Positions 49,911 through 57,993 of a stretch of DNA of 64,000 nt are shown piece by piece. How positions within the stretch are numbered: position 1 is the first letter of the stretch; every line of letters starts with the position of its first letter. A program made the translations under genes and the position numbers. The notes under the pieces were generated by a model. The model ran no database searches, was not told where the DNA came from, and saw only the letters and a list, made by a program, of their open reading frames with translations. Where the stretch lies: assembly GCF_020215645.1 (NCBI RefSeq), contig NZ_CP084058.1, positions 6,324,001-6,388,000 of the forward strand, given 5' to 3'. The stretch is from Nonomuraea gerenzanensis (GTDB taxonomy: Bacteria > Actinomycetota > Actinomycetes > Streptosporangiales > Streptosporangiaceae).

Positions 49911-51215
49911 CTAATCGCCGCCCTTCGCGAGCGTCCGCACCGGGACGGCCCGGAGGCCGTGGTCCCACCACAGCAGGGCGGCCGACACCAGACAGGCGGC
50001 GGTGAACCACAGCGGCGAGATGGCCTGATCGAGGTTCAGATCCAGGTCGTAACCGGACAAGAGGTCGAGATGGTAACGGTCGGGCATCCAGGGGATGATC
50101 TCCACCATCAGCCCCGCCAGGGCCGCCACGAGCAGTCCCAGGGTGGCCGCCCACCGCATGCGTCCGCTCCCCGTCCGTAACGCGACCAGCACCACGACAG
50201 CCGGCCCGCCGATCCCGACGAACAGCTCGAACGCCCACCAGCCCGCCATGAGCACGTCCCCCACCAGCCTGGACAGCCATCTCGCCGGGGCATGGGCGGA
50301 GAACCACAACACGTGACCGTTGTAGAGATTGACCAGAGGCGGCAGCAGCAGGACCGCGCAGGCGCCGATCCTGACGGTCGCGGCCAGCCAGGGCGGCCCG
50401 GCCGCCGGCAACCGCCCGGGCCGCGCCGGCGCGGCCCGGCCGCGTGCCTCGCCGAGGTCATGGGCGGACCGGGCCAGCCAGATCAGCAGGAACGCCTCGA
50501 CGAACACGGTGCCCTCCCGCCTCACCCCGATGGCCAACGGCACGAAGCTCACCCAGATCGCCGCCAGCAACGCCGTGAGAAGGATGAGTGCGAGCGGCAC
50601 GACGAGCATGCCGGCGCCGTACCCGACCGTGTCGCGCCGCCACCGCCCGTCCCGCCACTGCGCCACCCACACCAGCACCCACCACACGGCCTCCGCCACG
50701 GCGGCGAGAACGTCGAGGTCCCGCACCGGCGCGCCCAGCTCGTCGGCCACGTAGATCGCCTGGGCCAGCAACCCCGCCCCCAGCAGCAGCCCGGCATGGC
50801 CGACAGTGCGCCGCAGCACCAGGAAGAAGCCCACCACGACCGCCGCCATCAGCCCCGCGTCGATCACCCGCGCCCCCTGGGGCCACTCCGGCACGACGGC
50901 GTACACCAGGCAGGACGCCACCGCCGCGTACAGTGCCACGCGCAAGGCCCGCACCGCCCGGTCCGGTTCCGCCGCCCGTCCGACCGCCGGCCCTCGCAGG
51001 CTCTGCCACAACGCCCACGCCGACACCGCACCGGCCAGCACCATCACCGGCACATTCGGGCCGAGCAGCGCGCTCAGCAGCCCCTCCTCCTCGTCGTGCA
51101 GCAGCGTCAGCCGGTGCATCAGCGCGTGATCCCCGCGTGCCGGCACGACCACGAGCGTCGCCACGTAGGCGCCCGTCACGAGCAGGGCGGGAACGGCCAG
51201 CCGGTAGCGACGCAC
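49911..51215 (-). CDS. Polytopic membrane protein of unknown function
   Basis: 434 residues with about eleven hydrophobic helices and no motif I recognise. Short loops, an acidic HDEEEG segment after helix 1, and PWMPDRYHLDLLSG before the last helix may face outside. The start is unsure: a GTG at 51257 overlaps TAGGGT, which looks like a -10 box (51256-51261), so transcription would begin downstream and GTG 51215 fits better. It lies upstream of, and in the same direction as, the SARP gene (32-base gap) and may be co-transcribed with it. Confidence 0.75.
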   Translation of the reverse strand: MRRYRLAVPALLVTGAYVATLVVVPARGDHALMHRLTLLHDEEEGLLSALLGPNVPVMVLAGAVSAWALWQSLRGPAVGRAAEPDRAVRALRVALYAAVASCLVYAVVPEWPQGARVIDAGLMAAVVVGFFLVLRRTVGHAGLLLGAGLLAQAIYVADELGAPVRDLDVLAAVAEAVWWVLVWVAQWRDGRWRRDTVGYGAGMLVVPLALILLTALLAAIWVSFVPLAIGVRREGTVFVEAFLLIWLARSAHDLGEARGRAAPARPGRLPAAGPPWLAATVRIGACAVLLLPPLVNLYNGHVLWFSAHAPARWLSRLVGDVLMAGWWAFELFVGIGGPAVVVLVALRTGSGRMRWAATLGLLVAALAGLMVEIIPWMPDRYHLDLLSGYDLDLNLDQAISPLWFTAACLVSAALLWWDHGLRAVPVRTLAKGGD

Positions 51216-51313
51216 GTGTTCACGTCCAGACGTCGGAGGAAGATCGAAACGCCTCACCCTAGCGAGCCGGTCCAGCGAAGTCGATCTTCCTCCCGCGACC
51301 TCCGGGGGTCACC

Positions 51314-51715
51314 TCACGCGACGGCGGTCCCCTCCAGCTCGACCATCAAGTCGGGGATCGCCAGCCGGGTCACGCCGAGCATCGTGGTGGCCGGCGCCGC
51401 CCCGGCGGCGCCCAGCCGTGCCGCCAGCACGCCGTAGTGCTGGAAGAGCAGGTCGACGTCGGTGGTGTAGACGTTCAGCCGGACGAGGTCCGCCAGCGAC
51501 ATCCCGGCCTCGGCGAGCACGGCCTCCAGGTTGTCCAGGGTCAGGGCGAGCTGTGCCGCCATGTCCCCTGCGTGCTCGGGCTTGCCGTCGCCGCTCATCG
51601 CGGTCTGCCCCGAGCAGTACAGGGTGCGGGTGTGCCCGGAGACCAGCTCGGCCTGGTTGTAGCCCAGCTCCACCGACCACGGCCACGGGTTGACCGCCGT
51701 TCGCTGCATCGTCAT
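51314..51715 (-). CDS. RidA family protein
   Basis: 133 residues of the YjgF/RidA fold: VSGHTRTLYCSGQTAMSGDG, DMAAQLALTLDNLEAVLAEAG, VRLNVYTTDVDLL and ATTMLGVTRLAIPDLMVELE. Relatives hydrolyse reactive enamines/imines from PLP enzymes; the conserved catalytic Arg of true RidA (usually in the C-terminal R-x-x-V region) is not obvious here. ATG 51715 has GGAG 5 bases upstream. It is divergent from the WYL regulator, which probably controls it through the palindrome at 51792-51810. Confidence 0.9.
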   Translation of the reverse strand: MTMQRTAVNPWPWSVELGYNQAELVSGHTRTLYCSGQTAMSGDGKPEHAGDMAAQLALTLDNLEAVLAEAGMSLADLVRLNVYTTDVDLLFQHYGVLAARLGAAGAAPATTMLGVTRLAIPDLMVELEGTAVA

Positions 51716-51791
51716 ATCGGCTCCATTCCGATTCATGGGGAGTTGGGACGCCGCCACCTGCGGCGTCGCGGAGATGAGCCTGCCAACAAAT

Positions 51792-51810
51792 CACGACATC
51801 CTGTGTCGTG
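51792..51810. promoter_or_regulatory. Palindromic operator between ridA-like and WYL genes
   Basis: CACGACA-tcctg-TGTCGTG: perfect 7-base arms, 20 bases upstream of the WYL regulator ATG and in the promoter of the divergent RidA-like gene. Confidence 0.65.
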
Positions 51811-51830
51811 TATCTCGATAGAGTTCTCGC

Positions 51831-52811
51831 ATGCGCGCCGACCGGTTGGTCTCGCTGGTGCTCCTGCTGCGACAGCACGGCCGGTTGTCGGCCGCCACGC
51901 TGGCCCGCGAGCTGGAGGTGTCCACCCGCACCGTGCTGCGTGACATCGAGGCGCTGTCGGCGGCCGGTGTCCCGGTCTACGCCGAGCGCGGCCGGCACGG
52001 CGGGTTCGCGTTGTTGCCCGGGTTCCGCACCGAGCTGACCGGGCTGAACCCCGACGAGGCCCTGGCCCTGCTGGTCGCCGGGTCGCGGCGCGGCGCGCAG
52101 GCGTTCGGCCTGGGCTCGGCGCTCGCCTCGGCCATGCTCAAGGTGGTCGACGCGCTGCCGGACAGCTACCGTGACACCGCGGCGGGCGCGGCCGAGCGCC
52201 TGCTCATCGATCCGGAGACGGACCTGCTCTCACGCCGGCTGGTGACCGAGGAGGTGCCTGACGCCATCGCGGCTGAGGTGCTGCGCGCGGTGTTCGCCGG
52301 GCGCCGGCTGGAGATCCACTACGCGGCGGCGGACGAGCCCCCGAAGTGGCGCACGGTGGACCCGATCGGCCTGGTGACCATCCGCGACCGGGGCTACCTG
52401 CTGGCCACGAGATCCGGCGAGGACCGTACGTACCGGCTGTCCAGGGTGCTGGCGGCGAAGGAGCTGCCCGAGCCCGCGCAGCGACCGCAGCGGGTCGATC
52501 TGGGCCGGGCCTGGCAGGAGCGCAGCACGCGGTTCAGAGCGGGCGGCGACCAGGTCGCCGTGCTGCTGCGGGTCAGACCCGCGCGGCGGGAGGAGCTGCT
52601 GGGCACCGCGCTGGCCGTCCGCAGCGAGGAGACCGACGCGGACGGCCTGCTGCGGCTGGAGGTCGCCTTCCAGGACGCGCGGCACGCCAAGTGGGCGTTG
52701 TGGCAGCTCGGCCTGGACGCGGAGGCGCTGGCTCCGCAGTGGTTGCGCGCCTACCTGCGCGACCGCGCCGCCGCGCTCGCCGCCCGCTACGAGGTCCCGT
52801 CACCGCGGTGA
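51831..52811 (+). CDS. YafY-type HTH/WYL transcriptional regulator
   Basis: 326 residues: a DeoR-like winged helix (about 1-55: ADRLVSLVLLLRQHGRLSAATLARELEVSTRTVLRDIEAL), a WYL domain (about 140-220: RRLEIHYAA, then PIGLVTIRDRGYLLAT) and a WCX C-terminal domain (about 235-320). WYL domains bind ligands, often nucleic-acid or nucleotide signals. ATG 51831 directly follows the operator region. The last codons and stop lie within a palindrome that is repeated downstream. Confidence 0.93.
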   Translation: MRADRLVSLVLLLRQHGRLSAATLARELEVSTRTVLRDIEALSAAGVPVYAERGRHGGFALLPGFRTELTGLNPDEALALLVAGSRRGAQAFGLGSALASAMLKVVDALPDSYRDTAAGAAERLLIDPETDLLSRRLVTEEVPDAIAAEVLRAVFAGRRLEIHYAAADEPPKWRTVDPIGLVTIRDRGYLLATRSGEDRTYRLSRVLAAKELPEPAQRPQRVDLGRAWQERSTRFRAGGDQVAVLLRVRPARREELLGTALAVRSEETDADGLLRLEVAFQDARHAKWALWQLGLDAEALAPQWLRAYLRDRAAALAARYEVPSPR

Positions 52812-52846
52812 CGGCACCGCTCCGAGGTCACGTCACCGCGGTGACG
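52791..52846. repeat. Duplicated palindrome at the 3' end of the WYL gene
   Basis: CCGTCACCGCGGTGACGG (52797-52814) is a perfect 18-base palindrome containing the WYL stop codon. It recurs as CGTCACCGCGGTGACG (52831-52846), each copy preceded by GAGGTC. The repeat distance is 33 bases. They may act as paired terminator stems. Confidence 0.75.
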
Positions 52847-52937
52847 GCGCGATCATGCGGGCTGCAGCCGCCGTGCAAGCGCCGCGTGATCGGCTACCGG
52901 AGTCGGAACGAAGCAGGGTGTGTGGGGAAGAACCAGG

Positions 52938-53399
52938 ATGGCATCGATCGTTTTCGGGACCGCCGCCGTGATCGCGTTCATCGTGGGCGTGGTGCTGTTC
53001 TTCAGGTTGCGGCGCAGGCCCGAGACCCGGGTCGGCGCGTACGTCAGCGCCTTCTTCCTGTTCCTGGGGGCGGGGATGCTGACCATGGGGTCCCTCTCGT
53101 TCGGCAGCCTGGAGTCCGCCGCGCTGCGGACGTTCACCGCCGAGGAGCGCGCCGCGGCGGTGCCGTGCGACGCGACCGTCCTGGGCGCCGAGCAGACCTC
53201 CAACAAGCTCAACGGCCGCTACATCTGGCTGCTGCGGCTACGGGTCACCCCGCAGGGCGGCGGCGGCCCGTACGAGATCGAGCGCACCAGCCGCCTCACC
53301 TCGTTCATGGGTGAGAGCCTGCAGAAGGGCAACGTCGGGTTCCCCTGCCTGGTCTCCCGCACCGACAGCACGCGGATCGAGATCGCGGCCCTGGCCTGA
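52938..53399 (+). CDS. DUF3592-type small membrane protein
   Basis: 153 residues: two membrane helices (about 4-24 and 36-58) followed by a beta-rich domain (PCDATVLGAEQTSNKLNGRY, then LRLRVTP, NVGFPCLVSR) as in DUF3592 proteins. Function unknown. ATG 52938, GGGGAAG about 8 bases upstream. It converges with the alcohol dehydrogenase gene (10-base gap). Confidence 0.8.
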   Translation: MASIVFGTAAVIAFIVGVVLFFRLRRRPETRVGAYVSAFFLFLGAGMLTMGSLSFGSLESAALRTFTAEERAAAVPCDATVLGAEQTSNKLNGRYIWLLRLRVTPQGGGGPYEIERTSRLTSFMGESLQKGNVGFPCLVSRTDSTRIEIAALA

Positions 53400-53409
53400 G
53401 CGGCGCGCG

Positions 53410-54420
53410 TCAGCCGAAGGTGATGACCGAGCGCTTGCCCGCACGCCCCTCGGCCATGGCGTCGAGCACCGCGTTCGCCTCGCCCAGGCCGACCGTGGTG
53501 ACCTCGGGCAGGATGCCGTGCACGGCCGAGAACGCCAGCGTGTCGCGCAGGTCGTGCGGCGAGCCGGACGGGTTGGCCATGGCGTGCAGCCGGTTGAGCG
53601 CCATCGGCTGGGCGGGCAGGGTCAGCGGCTCGGGGCCGTACCCGCACAGGACGAGCGTGCCGTCGGGTGCCAGGCCGGTGAGGGTCGCGGCGGCGGCGGA
53701 GGTGGACGGGGCGGCGTTGAGTATCAGGTTCGCGCCGCCGTCCCACGCCCGCAGCGCCTCGGCCGGGTCGGTGTCCTGGGTGGCGACGAAGCGCTCTGCG
53801 CCCAGCTCGCGTGCCGTGGCCTCGCCACGGTGGGAGCGGCCGACGACGGCCACGCGGGCGCCCATGGCGACGGCGTAGCGTACCGCCAGCGCGCCGACGC
53901 CGCCGGTGCCGATGACGGCGACCCGCGAGGTGGCGGTGATCCCGGCCTGGCGCAGGCTGTTGAACGCGGTCAGGCCCGCGCACATCAGCGGCGCCGCGGC
54001 GACCGGGTCGAGCCCCTCGGGCAGCGGGGTCACGAAGTCGGCCTTGAGCACCGCGTACTCGGCGTAGCCGCCGTCCATGACGATGCCCGTGATGCGCTTG
54101 CGCGGGCAGAGGATCTGGTCGCCGCGCACGCAGTAGTCGCAGTGGCGGCAGGAGTCGCCGAGGAACTGCGCCCCCACGAGCGTGCCGGCCGCCGGCCACG
54201 ACACGCCAGGGCCGGTGGCGGCCACCACCGCGGTGATCTCGTGGCCGGGCACCACCGGGAAGCGGGCGATCGGCCAGTGGCCCCGCAGCAGGTCCAGGTC
54301 CGTGTAGCAGATCCCGCACGCGACGAGCTTGACGAGGACCTCGCCCGGTCCGGGTTCTGGCACCTCACGCTCGGTGAGCGTCAGCGGCTCGCCGGCCGCG
54401 GTGGCAAGGGCCGTAAGCAT
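53410..54420 (-). CDS. Zinc-dependent alcohol dehydrogenase
   Basis: 336 residues, MDR superfamily: catalytic zinc ligands in CGICYTDLDL and GHEITAVV, the structural zinc Cys set in CRHCDYCVRGDQILC, and the NAD(P) loop AVIGTGGVGALAVRYA. It oxidises alcohols or reduces aldehydes; substrate unknown. ATG 54420. The 211-base gap to the divergent XRE gene shows no further gene or clear operator to me. Confidence 0.93.
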   Translation of the reverse strand: MLTALATAAGEPLTLTEREVPEPGPGEVLVKLVACGICYTDLDLLRGHWPIARFPVVPGHEITAVVAATGPGVSWPAAGTLVGAQFLGDSCRHCDYCVRGDQILCPRKRITGIVMDGGYAEYAVLKADFVTPLPEGLDPVAAAPLMCAGLTAFNSLRQAGITATSRVAVIGTGGVGALAVRYAVAMGARVAVVGRSHRGEATARELGAERFVATQDTDPAEALRAWDGGANLILNAAPSTSAAAATLTGLAPDGTLVLCGYGPEPLTLPAQPMALNRLHAMANPSGSPHDLRDTLAFSAVHGILPEVTTVGLGEANAVLDAMAEGRAGKRSVITFG

Positions 54421-54631
54421 GAAAGGCAGACCTCGATCTCTGTTCGGCTGGTGTCATTCAAGCGGTCGCCGCGCCGGTCGTCCGCGAGGCGGGCTCTGGT
54501 GTGTCGCCATCAGGGTGCCCGGCCTGTCCGGGGTTGCCCAGGTCCGCGTTCCGCGTACGTCCGCCGTGCCTACCACCAGCAGGGACAGGCTGACGGCGCC
54601 GCCCACGGCGACCTGCCGCGATACTGAATCC

Positions 54632-55538
54632 ATGGCTACCCATCCCCCGGCGGCCGTGTCGGGTCAGCAGCGGCGGCTCGGCCCGCGTGCGGAGCTGAGC
54701 GAGTTCCTGCGCACGCGCAGGGCCCGGCTGCGGCCGTGCGACGTGGGGCTCGCCGAGCACGGGCGGCGGCGCAGGGTGCCGGGGCTGCGGCGGGAGGAGC
54801 TGGCGCGGCTGGCGGGCGTGTCGATGGCCTACTACACGCGCCTGGAGCAGGGCAACGTGCGCAACGTCTCGGTCGAGGTGCTGGACGCGATCTCCAGGGC
54901 GCTGCGGCTGTCCGACGCCGAGCACGCCCACCTGCTGCACCTCGCCAGGCCGGGCCGGCGGCGCCCCGAGCCGCAGCATCGGCAGGTCCGGCCCGCGCTG
55001 CTGGAGCTGCTGGCCGCGATGGAGGGCGTGCCCGCCTACGTGTGGGGCCGCCGCACCGACGTGCTGGCGTGGAACGCCGCGGCGTCCGCGCTGTTCGGCG
55101 ACTGGGCGGCCCGCGCCCCGGGAGGATCGCAACTGGGCCAGGGTCACCTTTCTCGATCCGGCGGCGCGGCTGCTGTTCGCCGACTGGGAGTCCAAGGCGT
55201 CCGACGTGGTGGGCAACCTGCGGCTCGACGCCGGGTTGCATCCGGACGACCCGCTGCTGGTGGCGCTGGTCGGGGAGCTGTCGGCGCACAGCGAGGGCTT
55301 CCGCGCGCGGTGGGCGGCGCATCACGTCAAACGCAAGTCGCACGGCACCGTCCGGCTCGTGCATCCGCTGGTGGGGGAGCTGGCGCTGCGTTACGAGAAC
55401 TTCTCGCTGCCCGGCGATGAGGAGCAGTCGCTGTCGACCTACCATGCCGAGCCCGGCTCGGCGTCGGAGGAGGCGCTGCGGCTGCTGGCGAGCTGGGGCG
55501 CCGACGCTGCCGCGCCCGCCGCTAGCGGGCCGCGCTGA
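54632..55538 (+). pseudogene. Frameshifted XRE/MmyB-type regulator
   Basis: The first part (54632 to ~55120) encodes an XRE helix-turn-helix (RTRRARLRPCDVGL, RRVPGLRREELARLAGVSMAYYTRLEQG) and the start of the MmyB-like ligand domain (VPAYVWGRRTDVLAWNAAASALFGDWAARAP). Around 55118-55124, in a CCCCGGGAGG run, the match shifts by one frame and resumes as REDRNWARVTFLDPAARLLFADW through the normal C-terminus, ending at 55538. One single-base change would restore a full ~300-residue protein, so a sequencing error is possible. It overlaps the convergent ArsR-like gene by 17 bases. Confidence 0.75.
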
Positions 55539-55977
55539 CCTGGTCGTCGTCGCGGGCTGGCGTCTCGGTGGCCTGGCCGTTCTCACGGACGGGCATCTCG
55601 GTGGCCTGGCCGTTCTCACGGACGGGTGCCTCGGTGGCCCGGCCGCTTTCGCGGACGCACGCTTCGATGACGGCCGGCAGGAGGCCGGGGAAGCGGGTGT
55701 CGAGGTCGTCGGGGCGCAGGGTGTTGATCTTGGTGGTGCCCTCGTAGCGCTGGTGGATGATGCCCGCCTCGCGCAGCACGTTGAAGTGGTGGGTGGCGGT
55801 CGAGCGGGAGACGGGCAGGTCGAAGGTGCCGCAGCTGAGGTCGTGGCCCGCGACGGCGAGCTGCGCGATCATCGAGCGGCGCACGGGGTCGGCGACCGCC
55901 TCGAGGAACTGCTGGAGGGTGACCTCGCCGGCGGAGGGGTTGTCGACGGTGCGCGGGGTGGTCTTCGGGCGGGCCAC
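55522..55977 (-). CDS. ArsR-type helix-turn-helix regulator with repeat tail
   Basis: 151 residues: winged helix (about 15-95: QQFLEAVADPVRRSMIAQLA, then CGTFDLPVSRSTATHHFNVLREAGIIHQRYEGTT in segments) close to DUF-type ArsR regulators lacking metal cysteines, then a C-terminal ~40-residue tail of 11-residue repeats. GTG 55977 has GGAGGAG 5 bases upstream; the longer open frame upstream runs through a minisatellite and is not likely coding. The target may be a nearby transporter or P450; nothing direct shows it. Confidence 0.85.
   Translation of the reverse strand: MARPKTTPRTVDNPSAGEVTLQQFLEAVADPVRRSMIAQLAVAGHDLSCGTFDLPVSRSTATHHFNVLREAGIIHQRYEGTTKINTLRPDDLDTRFPGLLPAVIEACVRESGRATEAPVRENGQATEMPVRENGQATETPARDDDQVSAAR
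55565..55663. repeat. 33-bp tandem repeat in the ArsR-like C-terminus, 3 copies
   Basis: Units start at 55565, 55598 and 55631 (first bases TCGGTGGCCTGGCCGTTCTC). They encode 11-residue repeats of the PVRENGQATE type on the minus strand. Copies 1 and 2 are almost identical; copy 3 has diverged. Confidence 0.9.
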
Positions 55978-56080
55978 GCGGTCTCCTCCTCGGACGGTCG
56001 GGGCTGGCACGCCATGGTACGACGCCCGTGCGGGCGACGCGGCGCCCGCGATCACGCGTCCTCTGGGAGGCGCTCCCCCC

Positions 56081-56200
56081 GGCGTGTCCTGTGGCGTGTC
56101 CCGTGGCGCGTCTTGTGGCGCGTCTTGTGGCGCGTCTTGTGGCGCATCTCGTGGCGCATCTCGTGGCACTGCCCATGGCGCGACCCATGGCGCACCCATG
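56081..56200. repeat. 12-bp minisatellite, ~10 copies, in a gene-poor gap
   Basis: Ten contiguous 12-base units from 56081 to 56200, core GGCGCGTCTTGT, drifting to GGCGCATCTCGT and then GGCGCGACCCAT. The gap 55978-56400 between the ArsR-like and P450 genes holds this array and otherwise no gene I can support; the open frames across it are low-complexity products of the repeat. Confidence 0.85.
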
Positions 56201-56400
56201 GCCTGTGCCGGGCGCGCCGATCCGGGCCGCGACCATCGCGAGGCTGCTGCTCGACGCCCAGGAGCGCCTGCCGGGACAGACGCGCGGCCTGCGCCCGTCC
56301 GGAGCCGGGACCACCGGGCGGCCGGACCTCTCGCCCGCCGAGGTGCCCCATCCCGTGATGCCGGCCGGGTGCGCGTTCGAGGAGGCACCCGCGCCCGGTG

Positions 56401-57789
56401 TCAGCGCTGGCGGCGCAGGCCTCGCAGGAAGGTCCAGAGCGGGGAACGGGACTTCGCCGCGGGCTCGCCCTCCGCCGGGGACGCCTCCGGGGCGGGCGGC
56501 TCGTCGCCACCGGTCCGCGTCTGAGGGGGAGCCGGGGCGAGCTCGTACTGGACGGGCAGCGACCGCAGTGCCCGCATGAACGGGGACGGCCGCCAGGGCA
56601 GCTGGTCGGCCGGGAGCGCCAGCTTCACCTTGGACAGGCGCTTGAAGAGCCGGTGCACGGCGATGGCGGTGATCCGGGTCGCCAGGAGCTGGCCGAGGCA
56701 GTTGTGCGGTCCCGCGCCCCAGGCGAGGTGGGCGCGCGTGGTGCGGATGGCGTTCCAGTCGATGGCCCCGGCGAAGCGCGGGTCCCGGTGGGCGGCGGCG
56801 ACGGAGAGCATCACGGGATCGCCGGCGGCGACGGTGTAGTTGCCCAGCTTCACGTCGGTGAGCGCGTAGCGGAAGGTCAGGTTCGCCATCGGCGGGTTGA
56901 GCAGGGCGACCCTGTTCACCGTCTCGTCGATGGCCCCCACCGACAGGCTCTCGCGCACGTCGGGGTTGGAGGCGACCTCGACGACCACGTTGCAGACCAG
57001 GCTGGCGGTGAAGTCCAGCAGGCCGGGCAGCATGAGCAGCTCGCGGGCCAGCTCGTCCAGGGTGAGGTCCGGCTTGGCCTTGATCAGGTAGGACGGCAGG
57101 TCGTCGCCGGGGGTCCCGCGCTTGGCGGCGCCCAGCTCGGTCATGGCGGCGTACAGGCGCTCGAAGGCCGCGGCCGCGTCGGAGCCGGCGTCGATCATCC
57201 GCCAGATGTCCATGACCACGTCCTCGCCGCGGGTGGCGGGGAAGCCGAGCATGCGGTTGGCGACCATGAGCGGCAGCGGGCGCGCGTACTGCGCGGCCAG
57301 GTCCGCCACCCCCGTGGTGCCGCCCTCGGCCAGCACGCCGATGAGGTCGTCGGCGTACCGCACCACGGCCTGTTCCAGCTGCTGCCCCTGTGGGTGGCCC
57401 TGGTCCTGGAACGGAGCCAGCGCGCTGCTCCAGGCGTGCCGCAGCTCGTTCAGGGCGGCGCCGTCCTGGAAGGTGGAGTTGTTGACCTGGAAGACGGGCA
57501 GCAGCGGCCAGTCGGCCGGGATCCGGCCTTCCGCGTGCGCCTTCCACCTGTCCGGGCGCTTGCTCCACACGCCCCCGGAGTTCTGCAGGACGCGGAGCAC
57601 CTCCTCGTACCCCATGACGAACCAGACGGGCACCCCGAGGAGGTCCACCGGCGCGACGGGACCGTGGATCTTGCGCAGTCTTTCGTGCACCAGTGCGGGG
57701 TTCGCGTCGTAGTCCCTGGTCAGCAGTGGCTCGGCGGTCGACGGTGCCGAGGGGGCGGGGGGCTGCTGGGGCCACGGGCCTTGGGTCAC
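56401..57789 (-). CDS. CYP157-like cytochrome P450 without canonical ExxR
   Basis: 462 residues. The heme loop is AWGAGPHNCLGQ with Cys364 as the iron ligand; the C-terminal WRPSPFMRALRSLPV is typical of Streptomyces CYP157. The K-helix motif that should be ExxR reads Glu289-Thr-Val-Asn292-Arg293, so Asn replaces Arg at the key position. The I-helix also lacks the usual AGxxT (LLDFT instead). CYP157 enzymes are known for a missing ExxR and normally sit in conservon operons; none is here. GTG start with AGAGAGG 11 bases upstream. The last ~50 residues are a Pro/Glu-rich tail. No redox partner is adjacent. Confidence 0.88.
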   Translation of the reverse strand: MTQGPWPQQPPAPSAPSTAEPLLTRDYDANPALVHERLRKIHGPVAPVDLLGVPVWFVMGYEEVLRVLQNSGGVWSKRPDRWKAHAEGRIPADWPLLPVFQVNNSTFQDGAALNELRHAWSSALAPFQDQGHPQGQQLEQAVVRYADDLIGVLAEGGTTGVADLAAQYARPLPLMVANRMLGFPATRGEDVVMDIWRMIDAGSDAAAAFERLYAAMTELGAAKRGTPGDDLPSYLIKAKPDLTLDELARELLMLPGLLDFTASLVCNVVVEVASNPDVRESLSVGAIDETVNRVALLNPPMANLTFRYALTDVKLGNYTVAAGDPVMLSVAAAHRDPRFAGAIDWNAIRTTRAHLAWGAGPHNCLGQLLATRITAIAVHRLFKRLSKVKLALPADQLPWRPSPFMRALRSLPVQYELAPAPPQTRTGGDEPPAPEASPAEGEPAAKSRSPLWTFLRGLRRQR

Positions 57790-57980
57790 GTGCTGAACTA
57801 CCTCTCTGCTCGCTGCTCCGCCGTCACGCCGTCGCGGATCATGGACGGGTGACGCGCTCTGGGAGCTTACGGCTGATTCACGCAGAAGGTGTGCAGCATC
57901 ACAAATTGTAACCAAAGGTGGGGGTGTGGGAAGAAGGAAGTTGTGATCCTCGCGCCGCTGTGCCGCCGGGGCGCTGCGGT

Positions 57981-57986
57981 TAGGGT
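57981..57986 (+). promoter_or_regulatory. -10 box of leaderless S9 peptidase transcript
   Basis: TAGGGT ends 7 bases before ATG 57994. AGGG within it could alternatively be the ribosome site. Upstream, ATCACAA (57898-57904) and TTGTGAT (57941-57947) form an inverted pair in an unusually AT-rich stretch. Confidence 0.4.
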
Positions 57987-57993
57987 CATGCGC

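Noticed and set aside
47122..49914. 930-codon plus-strand open frame opposite the SARP regulator
   Set aside because: No motifs and strongly biased composition; the minus frame carries BTAD and NB-ARC domains.
56401..57789. P450 plus SARP regulator as parts of a secondary-metabolite cluster
   Set aside because: No polyketide, peptide, terpene or other core biosynthetic gene is present in the window, and the two genes are unlinked by direction.
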